Source of the DNA: Astropecten irregularis
Taxonomy: Eukaryota > Echinodermata > Asteroidea > Paxillosida > Astropectinidae
Assembly (NCBI GenBank): GCA_963971285.1
Contig: OZ020249.1
Coordinates: 1,736,001 to 1,800,000 of the forward strand
Direction of reading: 5' to 3'
Length of the DNA: 64,000 nt
Position numbers and translations under genes: made by a program. The notes beneath the pieces are model-generated. The model had not been told where the DNA came from. It searched no databases and saw only the letters and a list, made by a program, of their open reading frames with translations. Below, one piece after another: positions 21,843 to 31,684 of the stretch. The stretch's first letter is position 1; each line of letters begins with the position of its first letter.

Positions 21843-22975
21843 ATCACATCTCCTAGCTCGCTTAAGCCCACTTTACTTGTGACGGTACGAGCAGGTGTGC
21901 GTTGATTGATCTCTTCCATCTGCGCTTTCATTTCCTCCTGTGCCTTGAGCATGTTTTCCTCCATACGGCGGAAGTTCTCACTCATTTCCCGGAAGGCGGC
22001 TTCACGATCTTCGTCCAGCATTCTGGCAAACTTTGGTCTCCTCCCTTCTCGATTTTCCTCTATCTTGTGGAAGCTCTCCGTTGCCATTGCGGCACTCACT
22101 GCTTCCTCTAGAGTGGAAGGGTTGCTTCGAAAAATACCTTCCCTGATCGCCTGGTTCTCAATCGCATTAGAAAAATGGCCCCTGGCCAGGCGGTCGCGTC
22201 CCTCCTCTGTCAGCTCTGGATATGCCAAAGCCGAGAGCTCCTTGATGGATTGTCCCAACTCCTGAAGAGTCTCTTTAGAACCCTGCCGCCTGTGGCGTAA
22301 CTCCATCAAGTGATTTTCGGCGAGACGTCCCGGTCCAAATCTCTTTTCCAAACTGCCAACCAACTCGTTATAGGACTGGTTGCGACCGGTGTCATTTGCT
22401 AGTACCTTTAGTGCTACGCCCTGCAAACTGGCTGCCAGGAAAACCTTTGCCTGGCCGTCTGTCCATCCATTTGCCGACTTGCACGCCTGGAAATGTTGTA
22501 AATAATCCCTCCAAGGTGTCTTCCCGTTGTAGCGATCGGGTATGATATTTGGCCGCCGTGAGACATCACCACCAACGGTCTTGTTCATCACCCCGTGTGT
22601 ACTTTCCTTAGACGGAGACCCTACGCCCAGGCAGGTTCCAACGATCCCCTGTTCAGGCTCTCTGTAACCACTGTCACCGCTACCTCGTCCAGAGGTCGAG
22701 CTGCTTGATACTGTCAATCCTACTCGGCTACCAGCCGTCCGGTTACACTCGGGTGTAGCTTCAGTCGGCATCATGGGAATCGGTGTGCTTGTAAATCGTG
22801 TACGTGGTTTTGGCGTTGGTCGTGCGTCACCTACCCGGAAACTCTGCTTCAGGATCCGTAACTCCGTCTCTAGTAGCTGGCACCTTTCTTCCACTGTTAG
22901 CCTATCGCCACCTCGTCTATCCACCACCGGAGTCACCACGTCCTCATCGAAGTCTATGAGACATTTTTCCGCCAT
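21671..22975 (-). CDS. gag: Gag polyprotein of the gypsy element
   Basis: 434-codon ORF with an ATG at 22975. The N-terminal third is low-complexity and Ser/Thr/Pro-rich. A capsid-like region follows (PWRDYLQHFQACKSANGW, then KVFLAASLQGVALKVL and LEKRFGP, typical of Ty3/gypsy capsids). A helical Glu/Met/Arg-rich stretch precedes a CCHC zinc knuckle, CYRCQGRGHFARNC. The reading frame is intact, unlike pol. The protease frame overlaps the last about 170 bases in the -1 frame. I see no canonical slippery heptamer in the overlap. Confidence 0.9.
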   Translation of the reverse strand: MAEKCLIDFDEDVVTPVVDRRGGDRLTVEERCQLLETELRILKQSFRVGDARPTPKPRTRFTSTPIPMMPTEATPECNRTAGSRVGLTVSSSSTSGRGSGDSGYREPEQGIVGTCLGVGSPSKESTHGVMNKTVGGDVSRRPNIIPDRYNGKTPWRDYLQHFQACKSANGWTDGQAKVFLAASLQGVALKVLANDTGRNQSYNELVGSLEKRFGPGRLAENHLMELRHRRQGSKETLQELGQSIKELSALAYPELTEEGRDRLARGHFSNAIENQAIREGIFRSNPSTLEEAVSAAMATESFHKIEENREGRRPKFARMLDEDREAAFREMSENFRRMEENMLKAQEEMKAQMEEINQRTPARTVTSKVGLSELGDVICYRCQGRGHFARNCRRPAVQRWKKQGNDQQPTQGPEGRLELSQGQQETKEVEKEKM

Positions 22976-23065
22976 TCCGCCTATATAGGAGTTGTCCCAC
23001 TAATTAGGTGATATTGCCAACTAATTAATTATACACGTTGATCAAAGAATTCCCGATGGCGCCGA

Positions 23066-23082
23066 TCCCACTTCTGACACCA
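23066..23082 (-). promoter_or_regulatory. Primer-binding site, tRNA-Leu type
   Basis: The plus strand reads TCCCACTTCTGACACCA, identical to the 3' end of eukaryotic tRNA-Leu including CCA as I remember it. The coding strand is therefore complementary to that tRNA. It starts one base from the LTR, as expected for minus-strand priming. Confidence 0.85.
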
Positions 23083-23083
23083 A

Positions 23084-23822
23084 TGTGGCGGCCTCTCCTC
23101 TGACGGCGCACCCGGGCTCGCCCTCCGTTGACCCAACGAGCGGCAGTTGTGTAACTTTGAGGCAGGTCCGTTTCGGGGCAGTCTACCACCAGGCGCTCAA
23201 AGGTCCAACTCTGATCCAACTGATGAATTAACTGGCTATAAACCTCACTCCCTCCCCAGCAGGTTAATTAGGCATAGACGGGAAGATAGACTAAATGCAC
23301 ACGGTGATATCCAGTACCGTATCCCACTTTATTTATAAACTTCAACTCTCCTATGGATGGCGCCTATATTGGTTTGATCGACTCCTATACTGGTTTAATT
23401 GGCTCCTATTCTGGTGATCATTAATTACTATAGCTAGGCTAGGAATAATCAATTGTACAGTGATTATAAATGATCGGAATAAGTTCTCGTTATATAATTA
23501 GAGCACACTGATTTGAATAATAGATTTGATGTAGATTCGCACTCACACTGGGCGTCAGAGCCGGTGTCAATACTGGTCACAACTGACTGCAACTAATCTC
23601 TGGTCTGCGACTGTCTGCTACTGTCAACTACTAGTGTCTCTGCTTCTGTCTGCACACTGTCAACTGGCATGGTCTCAACCACGCACGTGGTTTTATATAC
23701 CGCATGGCCCGGACGGGGGACGCAACCCAACCCCGCGTCTTCAACACCAGAAGACGTCCGGTCAACACACATTCACTTATTATGGGCTACTTATTATAGA
23801 GGGCGCCCTATATTTCGCTACA
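23084..23822 (-). repeat. 5' LTR (739 bp)
   Basis: Runs from TGTAGCG at 23822 to CGCCACA at 23084 on the coding strand. Shares the TATA-like element, CACGTG and AATAAA with the other LTR. Followed after one base by the primer-binding site. Confidence 0.9.
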
Positions 23823-23826
23823 ATAT

Positions 23827-25214
23827 CATTCGAGATTTTGTGCGCAGAAAAACGTACTTGCGCCGAAAATTTCTATCAAAATGCTACAATACGACGGCGC
23901 GACGCGACTATACGCCGTTGACGGTGTAAACGGCTAGAGACCGTATCAAGAACAATGCAACAACAATATCTCTGATGAGGACATTTCTGACTTTGGTTTT
24001 TGCGCGGAGACGAGAAAGATTAAAGAGATTTAATTCTGTTGCTTCTTGCATGGAGATTTGTGCCATCATCAGAGTTGTTGACAGCATAGTAACAGTAAAA
24101 GGGAGAAGAAAATGCCGAGCAATGCTGGAGCCAGTGTACATTCTTGCTTCACACACGGGCTTCTGAATCTGATTGGGAAGGTGCATTCTTGATACTGCCC
24201 AGTGCAGCGGTTCGGCCCGCATCGATTTCGTGCGCGCGTATACGGGCCGATGATCTCACTGGTTGTCCTGTCTGAATGGTTGACCTGTCTCATCAAGTGT
24301 TTGAACTTTTTTGTGTACAGATTCATTACATTTGTATTTTATGTTTATTTTTGCTGATTTCAGGATCTACCTAGCTGCGTTGTACTTCAACGAAAATGTG
24401 GACAGGCAGCATGCTACTGACAGGGAAGGCAATCCTGCATTTAGTGTGTGCTTCCCCAGATCTAAGCAGACCGCAGCGGGTTAATTACTTTATGTACTTC
24501 AGCCATGGACATTCTTTAATCTTAGCAAACGTAAGAAGTTATTTTGAAAACCTATTTCAAAAGTAAGATACAACAGAAGACAGTCGCATATCTAGACGAA
24601 AATTCACAAGAAACATTTATTGTGAAGTTGCACAAGAATTGAAGAGACAGGAATAAACAAAACACAGTCAATTATGTTGAATAACATCAATGGTTAAACG
24701 CAGTGGTTTTTGTAGTTTAGTGTTTTGAAAAGAGAAGAGTTGAGTCTGATTGTAATTCATACCGGTACATGTAGGCCTACTATGTTTTGATATTGATATA
24801 ATTATAAAAGGTTCGCATTGTAGTTTACGACATAATTCATCCAGCAGATTTTCCAGTATAAGAATCCCCGTCCAGCACAACTGTTGAAACTACCTACAAT
24901 GTATATTGGAGGTAATTAATCAACATCCGCTTATAACATAGGCCCTACACAATTTATTCTGGTTCATAATAATATAGATTAATCATCAATGGTGCATATA
25001 CTTATGTTATGAGGGACATGTACAAAATAATATTACCCCACCAGGTGGAATAACTCGGGTGTACTTATCATAAAAGCTAATAGATGGTATATCAGCATAC
25101 ATTATAGAAGGACACATGTAACATTTTGTGGTAAATGAACCTTCTGCCAGGGAGTCAAACAAAGACTGCTCGGCATGCATCAAATATCATTCAGGCAAAG
25201 ACTAAAAACAGGGC
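23827..25214. other. Repeat-poor interval right of the retrotransposon
   Basis: Apart from the orphan exon at 24364-24484 I see no gene. An open minus-strand frame at 23908-24222 has a hydrophobic stretch but lacks a good donor, so it was not called as the missing sulfotransferase N-terminal exon. Confidence 0.4.
24364..24484 (+). pseudogene. Orphan terminal exon, TE-associated protein family (tentative)
   Basis: After a good acceptor (TTTTTGCTGATTTCAG at 24348-24363) a frame of 39 codons runs to TAA at 24482. The text IYLAALYFNENVDRQ and GNPAFSVCFPRSKQ resembles, from memory, a block (LAALHFNEN...FPKYKKG) found in large transposon-associated proteins of cnidarians and other invertebrates. 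No upstream exon was found. It may be a relic. Confidence 0.4.
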
Positions 25215-25595
25215 TTAAAGGTATATGTAGGATCAAACTTTGGTTGCATACCGAAACAGAAATCTTGACAGATTTACCTATAACTTACAGGGTAAAAAGA
25301 TGGTGATGGTAGAAACATACTGTTAACCTTTTTTTCTGTCTGAAATGCTGTATTTATCCAGAAAAGAGTAAAACCAGTGGCCAAAATTATTTTTGATCTT
25401 TTAAAGATAAAAAATTAAAGAGAAAACTTAACAATATACTGTGGCCGTTTTTTCACTGTTTTATCAAAAAGTTGGCACCGTATGGGACTGAAATTTTCAC
25501 AGATGACTTTTACTGTATCTTCCTTGATATTTATGCCCTTGAATATGAACTTCCTTGACAAAAATCAAAGTACATGTATAATATTTTACCTTTAA
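25215..25595 (+). mobile_element. TTAA MITE, subfamily A
   Basis: TTAA at 25215-25218 and 25592-25595. Terminal AGGTATATGTAGGATCAAAC is mirrored loosely by the right end. The interior is the same as at 11947-12303. Confidence 0.75.
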
Positions 25596-25801
25596 TATAT
25601 AGATTTGTATAAAGCATTATCATAGTTCATCCAAGTCTGGAAACTTAAAACCGACATAATTGTCGGCGCGCGGGCTTTTCAAATTTTAATTCTTTTTTTT
25701 TTGCAAATTTGTTGGGATAACCGAAGTGCTCAGGTGTTTTCTTTGATATGTATAAGATGTCCGAAGCAAACAGAATTACATCATTTTGTTAGAATCGCAC
25801 T

Positions 25802-26074
25802 TTAAAGAAGTGAATGCAGTAACGGGTTTGTCGCGGGAAGGCAGCAACGTGAGCTGATGCTGATGGTCAAGTAGAACACCCCAGCTTGGAGGACCTCTGG
25901 AAGGATGCCGTCTTGTCCTGGAGTTTTGTCATCGGATAAACAACCACTGCTATATATAAGTTCTCCTTTGGTCGAATGGAAGTCGAGCTCATCTATAGTT
26001 GAAAGGGTATTGATGCATAGGTCTACTGCTCTGTCGTAAACCTTGTTCTCTTGTGAATAGAGATGACTGATCAA
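25802..26074 (-). pseudogene. Non-LTR retrotransposon RT fragment
   Basis: Minus-strand frame with DELDFHSTKGELIY and DDKTPGQDGILPEVLQAG. This matches the conserved LINE block 'eELxxAIxxLkxgKAPGxDGIPpEvlKaG' at the start of the RT domain. The fragment ends shortly afterwards, so only about 70 RT residues remain. Confidence 0.7.
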
Positions 26075-26257
26075 TGTTCAGTCAATCTCTCCATTTGCTT
26101 GCTTCAAGCAGACTTGAGTTCATTGGCCAAATGCATTCTTCAAGTTCATATAGTCGAGTGCAAAAGGTTTGAAGTGTGGGATATGTAGGGCTGACTTACA
26201 GTACAAAAAGTGATGTCCTAAACGTTTGTTGAGTCGTGCGATGGGAGGGGCAGCCTC

Positions 26258-26618
26258 TTAAAGGTACAGTACAGGATTGGTAACATACCCAAACAGAAAT
26301 GTTCACAGATTTACGTATTTCAGGGTATGAAGATGGTGCTGGTAGAAACACACTGTAAAAATATTTCCGCCTGAAATAGTGTTTTTATGCAGAAATTAAC
26401 CAAACAAAGACCTAAAACAGTTTCCTCATCTCGGAGTAAGATCAAAATCATTCTTTATATTTTATAAGAAAAATTGAGTTGGATTTTCACTATTTTCTCG
26501 TGACTCAGATGTCCAATTGAGCTCAAATTTCGACAGGTTGATTCAGATTTCATGTACACGTTTGATCAGACAAAGTGTGAGTGCTGTTACTTCACCAATC
26601 ATGTATTATACCTTTTAA
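26258..26618 (+). mobile_element. TTAA MITE, subfamily B
   Basis: TTAA at 26258-26261 and 26615-26618. Terminal repeat AGGTACAGTACAGGATTGGT, mirrored by CACCAATCATGTATTATACC. The interior is related to subfamily A (TTCACAGATTTACG, GGGTATGAAGATGGTG) but the ends are different. Other B copies: 40337-40702, 42957-43316 (reverse), 45596-45715 (partial), 53803-54129, 57172-57270 (partial). Confidence 0.8.
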
Positions 26619-28440
26619 CTCAACCTAAAAATAATACACTTAATAATTTCGAGTGCAAGCAAGAAAAAGGGAGTCAGTATGTTCCTTAATACACTACCCT
26701 GAAGCCAAATATACATCTTAAGCCGAAAAATAATAGTGACACTATCCCTGCTTAAGAAATGGTCAAGGGACAACGGTGAAAGGTCATTACATTACACTAT
26801 TGGTGCCGTATGGTATAAATACTCTCTTGGATTATTTGACTAATTTAATATTTGTTCTCAGTTTGGGGTTCTACAAGGTACAACAATCAGTTATTGAGGG
26901 TGTTCAAAATTGTCATTGGCCTTCTCCTCATTTGAAGGTGTGTCCTATTTGGCCCCGCCCCCATATAGTATGTTCGCGCCATTTATGATTTAACGACTGT
27001 TTTGAGGATCTTCTCCTTATGACTAAGTCGATCTGGTGTCAGTGGTGGGATGTAGGCTCCATGGTACCCGTTGGCAAGGCTTGATAGAGAAGAACTTGGG
27101 TTGTGGTAATAATATAGCTCTATATAAATCTCTGCCCATTGTCTTTCATCTTACCGACACCGATGTAGCGGGTCCAAGACGCTTGGTCAGCTCCAACCCA
27201 TGCCATGCATTAAAATCCCCCACACTGTCAACATAAGTTAGTCATCACTCGTCCTATATTAGTCAAAATGACTAATTTGAATTAGTCCAGTAAAAATGAC
27301 TAATTTATTCAACACATGACTAACCTTAAGATACAAATGACTAACTTAGATTGGTCATTGTCAGTCAAGCTGAATAATTTTGATTAGTCACTGAAAATCA
27401 GCAAAACCTCAATTAATGTCTACAAATCTAATATTTGGTATGTAATAATGTTGGACATTTCTTATATTTGGTAATTGTAAGCTATTGTTCTTATACGTAA
27501 ACGAAATTGCTGGTTTTCATAACATATTTCACTCTCGCCAGATGAAAAAAAAAAATGAAATTAGCCTAAATTTGTCATTTGGCTAATATACAATACATGT
27601 TCAATCAAATTGCCTTGAAAAGGTGTGAATAAATGAACAAACTATGGGGAACGGCAACTAGGGGTTGACTAAACAAATTGGTCCTCTGACTAGCTTGCAG
27701 ACAGTGCCAGAAATTTGGAAATTTGATATCCTTGTCCCTATTGGTCAAACTCAGTACACTGGTGACCGTTCCACGGCCATTAATGTCGCACAAACACGCG
27801 AGACACTGACGGGTGCCAGCCATTGGAATTGCAAGGAAATTACGCGGGCATTATTTAATACTTCGCCATATTGTTTTAACCGCCTCGAGCTAGCTACGGT
27901 CAGACGTACGTACACCGGATTGGACATTTTGAAAACGAAAACATCTTTCACTTCCAGCGAACGGCCCCAGGGTTGTATCCCATAGATTCTTTTCAGATTG
28001 CATCTGTATGCAGGTAAGCGCCCAATATTAAAATAATCTCTCAAGTTTATAGTTCGTGAGGATTGGTAGGAAGATTTTAGGGTCATTATTTCGTTGTGCC
28101 CTTGGCCAGATTTATTTTAGGCTTAACGGATATACCTCAAAAGTATGCACGATGTAGCCTACATTGTACAGGACAAGCAGACAAGTATCGCACGATCTAG
28201 GCCCACTGACAGTCTGACACTAGTTACGGCACGGGTTTTGACATACTGGCTGACCCTCTGCCTACACTATTTGTGCGCATTGTAACGTAATTAATATTAT
28301 TTTGTAGGCCTAACGTTAGTTGCCCTAGAAAAATCAGAAAACTTCTTTGAAGATTTTGGCGCTCACATTTACGATGTGCACGACATTTTTTATTCAATGG
28401 GTGTCATCGCTGTTGTCTCAACCCTCACAACAGACTTTTT

Positions 28441-28767
28441 CAGGTGAATCAAAAACGAAGTTTAAAAGATATTCGCTTGAGTTTCCTCGGTCCATATGCA
28501 TGCATTGACCATGAGCGTTTTTCCCGCATGGCGGCCAACCGTGGCGGCTGTTTCATGCTAACGCAAGTACTGTGTGCCAATGGTGTCCATTGCTCAGTAC
28601 GGACAACACGTGCGCACAGTACTTGCATTAGCATGGAACAGCTGTCGCATAAGGTCGGTCGCCATCTTGAAAGTGCTCCTGTAAAATTGCTGACGGTGCG
28701 CGGTGAGTGTACATGGCCCGAGGAAATTTCGGCAAATAACTCTAAAACTTCGTTTTCTATTCACCTG
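28441..28767. mobile_element. Foldback element nested in the CACTA-like transposon
   Basis: About 160-base arms. CAGGTGAATCAAAAACGAAG at the left answers CTTCGTTTTCTATTCACCTG at the right. Inner arms around GGCCGCCAACCG and CATGCTAACGCAAGTACTGT are also mirrored. The open frame that crosses it on the plus strand is a by-product. Confidence 0.8.
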
Positions 28768-29682
28768 AAGAAGCATGGTGTGAGAGTTGAGCCAAAAGTG
28801 ATGACACCCATTAAATACACATCGTTATTTTGAGTGGCTAAATTTAAAAATGTTTTAGTTATTTTGCTACACCAAAAAAACAAAATTGTAATTTTTAGGC
28901 CAGCCCTATGAAATGATCATTTTCATGCATATACTATAGGCTTAAAGTGTGGGCAATGTGTGGCAAGGGTCAACCCTTATGTCAAAACTAGTGGGTCTAA
29001 GTTTATCGTGACATGTAAATCCTAGTCGTGTAGACCCCTGCCCCTGGCCCCAGCCTATGCATGGATGTATTCCGGCAATGTGAAAACTGCAATGTTGTTT
29101 GTGGACATAGTCCATTGCGATTTCAGACTTAACTAGTTTCAAGTTCTGCTATTATTAACTATAAATTAACTTTAGTAAAATGGGCTATGATGTCCTCTTG
29201 ATTATTACTACCAAGGTTAAATTTTGCTGGAAGAGGGCAAGGCTTTTACTTTTTTGGGAAATTATGGGTACGGTCACTCCGCACCATGTAGTTTGGGACA
29301 AATTTACATGATGCGGCTGACAGGCTGCTTGCAAAATCGCAACAAGCGCCATAAGAAAATTATACTTTTACATTGAAATATTGTCAACATTTGTTTAGTC
29401 TAGGGTTTTAAGGACTCATGGAAATTTGCTTAAAGGGGGTGTATTGTTGTGCTGTCTCAGCATTATACCATGATGGAGTAGGGCATGACCTCATAGGGAC
29501 ACAATGTAGACCCAACACTGAGCACTACAGTCTTATCTGTCAACAAATAATTTACCACAAGGTCACAGGTGGTCAGCCTATTCACTGCTCCAGCTCAGCC
29601 ATAGGTCATTATGGGGCATTATGGTTCTTTATAATGTATTAATTTTCCCTTTACCCTTTTCTTTGCATGTTTTCTGATACAG

Positions 29683-29784
29683 GAAGATGGACATCCTCAT
29701 ATCCAAGGAGACAGTGACAAATTGGCTGAGTGTTCTGACTTCTCTACAATTATTGATGACACCAACATCGCCCAGGCTTTTGCG
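29683..29784 (+). CDS. Candidate internal exon inside the CACTA-like element
   Basis: Between an acceptor (TTTTCTGATACAG) and a GTATAC donor lie exactly 34 open codons, including DSDKLAECSDFSTIIDD. Acidic, no recognised domain. Low confidence; it could be a remnant of the element's own gene or chance. Confidence 0.25.
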
Positions 29785-29953
29785 GTATACTTGTCCCCAT
29801 GTTTTTATTATTGCGTATCCGGTTGGCCTAAAGAAAATTCTCACATTTTTCCAGAGGGTCATTCTAAATATACAGGATTCATCAAAGCTAGACCGGTCCG
29901 TAGTAACTCTTCTAGATAGCTTTAATCGATATTTAAAATCACATACATGTGTA

Positions 29954-30395
29954 TACAGGGTGTCCAAGAAAAAACGCAACACTGCGTCGGGACCCATTAT
30001 GTTAAAATTAAACGGTTTATCACTTCAAGATTCAGATATGTAATAAAGCCATGTCTTGGTTATCACCATTTAGCATTTAAGCATATTGGGGCTGAAATTG
30101 GTGAAAATATGACCAATTGAAATAGTACTCCTTAAAAACAAATTTGCAAGGATAACACGCATAGTGGGCATTACACACATAATGTGTATGAAATAAAGAT
30201 GAAAATCGGGTTTTGAGGCTGGGTAATTCAGTCTTAGTTTTTTCACTCAATTTAAGTCCAATTTTGCTCAAATTCTACATGGTGATAGCCAAGGCATAGC
30301 TGTATCAGATATCTGAATCTTGAAGTGATAAACAGTTTAAGTTTCATATAATACTTCTCGACACAAGTGTTGCGTTTTTGGGGGGACACCCTGTA
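29954..30395. mobile_element. Mariner-type MITE, copy 1
   Basis: Ends TACAGGGTGTCC and GGACACCCTGTA, flanked by TA. Outer inverted repeats continue through AAAACGCAACACT/AAGTGTTGCGTTTTT. Inner arms (TATCACTTCAAGATTCAGAT with its reverse complement) make arms over 100 bases. TA target and ACAGGGTGTCC ends are typical of Tc1-mariner derivatives. Copy 2 is at 37204-37651. Confidence 0.85.
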
Positions 30396-30428
30396 TAAGT
30401 GACCTTTCCTAATTGCCATGTTGTTTTG

Positions 30429-30539
30429 CTTGGAGTTAGGAGGGCCTGACGTTTCGATCCTAGCAGGATCTTAATCAAAGACTTGGACTTTTAACCTTTG
30501 TATACCAGGTTCGAAACGTCAGGGCCTTCTAATTTCAAG
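30429..30539. repeat. Hairpin with ACGTTTCGA core
   Basis: TTAGGAGGGCCTGACGTTTC at about 30436-30455 is mirrored by GAAACGTCAGGGCCTTCTAA at about 30513-30532, with about 55 unpaired bases between. The GACGTTTCGA core recurs at 43990-44020, 53690-53800 and 63340-63445. Confidence 0.7.
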
Positions 30540-31684
30540 CATGTTATCAATTATGGGTCATTATTTTGGCTGATGAGCAGTTTGTAGCAGTTTATAAAAT
30601 TTGTACTGCCATTTAAAAAAAAAATGTAAAGAGTATGTGATTGTGAAGTATGCTTTTTCTATTGTTGCATTTTAAACTGTCTTCTGACCAGCGAAACAAC
30701 TTTTCAGACTTAATCTGAAATCTTATTCTTTTATAGTGGTGACTAGTGATTGGGAGAGACTTTGGGATTCAAATTAAGCTCCATTCGGTAATACATGGGT
30801 AAACAAACTACCAAGTCGTCAGCACATGTCTATTAAGTATTATAACCCACTCTTATTTATACAGTTTCTAGCCAGTTGCCAACAAATGTATATCCCTTTG
30901 CCGAGATACTTAAATGATGCCTTCCATTAGATTTACCAATTTTATTTCCGCTATGAAATTGTTTGCTTTGTTAATTGTTCCATATAAATCATGGTTTTAA
31001 GATTATAGCAAATTTCTATTGAGTGTTTTTGAATGCAATATTAAAAACCTCCAGAGGCACATAAGCATGCAGGGAACAGGGTGAAACATGTCTTTCAAGC
31101 AAAGCTTTATGAATTATATTTTGTAAATACCACTTTGTTTTTCTGTTGTTCAACATTTGGGCAATTGCACAAAGTTAATTACCAGTTTGTTTCTAACATC
31201 AGTCTGGTCAAATTCTGTCTTACATGTACTTAATTTTTTTCCAGATGCATTCTATAAACATGCATGTATACTTCATGACTTAGTTCAGAGTGTGAACCAA
31301 TTGATAAATTGAAACGTGAATAAATTACATGTAAATTTACCTAAATGTACAATAGATTTGTGTGTTCATACCTCGTTTATTTAGTAATATGCGTGTTTTT
31401 TATTTGTATAAATGACTAACCGCACAAGTCATTTGACTAACCGTTTTAGTCATTTATATAAATTACTAACCGTATTGGTCATTTGACTAATTGTTTAGTC
31501 AGGTGAGACACTTTTGGATTTAGTCAAAAGACTAGTATAAACTAGTCAAGCGACCAGTGTAGATTAGTCAAATTGACTAATATAAGTTAGTCATGGATAT
31601 AGCTGACTAATTTTAATTGGTCAGGTGAGACATAAAGAATGACTAAGATATATTAGTCAAAATGACTAACTTATGTTTACAGTG

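Larger units (their letters stand above)
14521..23822 (-). mobile_element. Ty3/gypsy LTR retrotransposon (9302 bp, minus strand)
   Basis: Complete in structure: LTRs at both ends beginning TGTAGCG and ending CGCCACA on the coding strand, a primer-binding site next to the 5' LTR, gag, then protease, RT, RNase H and integrase in Ty3/gypsy order, and two further ORFs before the 3' LTR. The flanks carry a 4-bp direct repeat ATAT (14517-14520 and 23823-23826), consistent with the target duplication. The LTRs differ at roughly 20 positions over about 735 aligned bases by eye, so the insertion is not very recent. Several pol frameshifts make it inactive as read. It lies just upstream of the sulfotransferase exon, possibly inside that gene's intron, in the same orientation. 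Confidence 0.93.
27223..31684. mobile_element. CACTA/EnSpm-like DNA transposon, 4462 bp, degraded or non-autonomous
   Basis: Left end CACTGTCAACATAAGTTAGT; right end reads inward as CACTGTAAACATAAGTTAGT, a near-perfect 20-bp inverted repeat starting CACT. Both subterminal zones (27236-27400 and about 31410-31675) are packed with direct and inverted copies of GACTAAT/ATTAGTC, as expected for transposase-binding arrays of CACTA elements. A 2-bp CA flanks both ends (27221-27222, 31685-31686). No complete transposase is visible; one possible exon is at 29683-29784. Nested inside are a foldback (28441-28767), a mariner-type MITE (29954-30395) and a hairpin (30429-30539). Confidence 0.75.

Noticed and set aside
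23908-24326. Minus-strand frames with a hydrophobic stretch as the missing membrane-anchor exon of the sulfotransferase
   Set aside because: No convincing GT donor in the phase required by the exon starting at 14172, and a second overlapping frame is equally hydrophobic.
28444-28833. 129-codon frame and mirrored minus frames
   Set aside because: They lie on the palindromic arms of a foldback element; the open frames follow from the inverted repeat.
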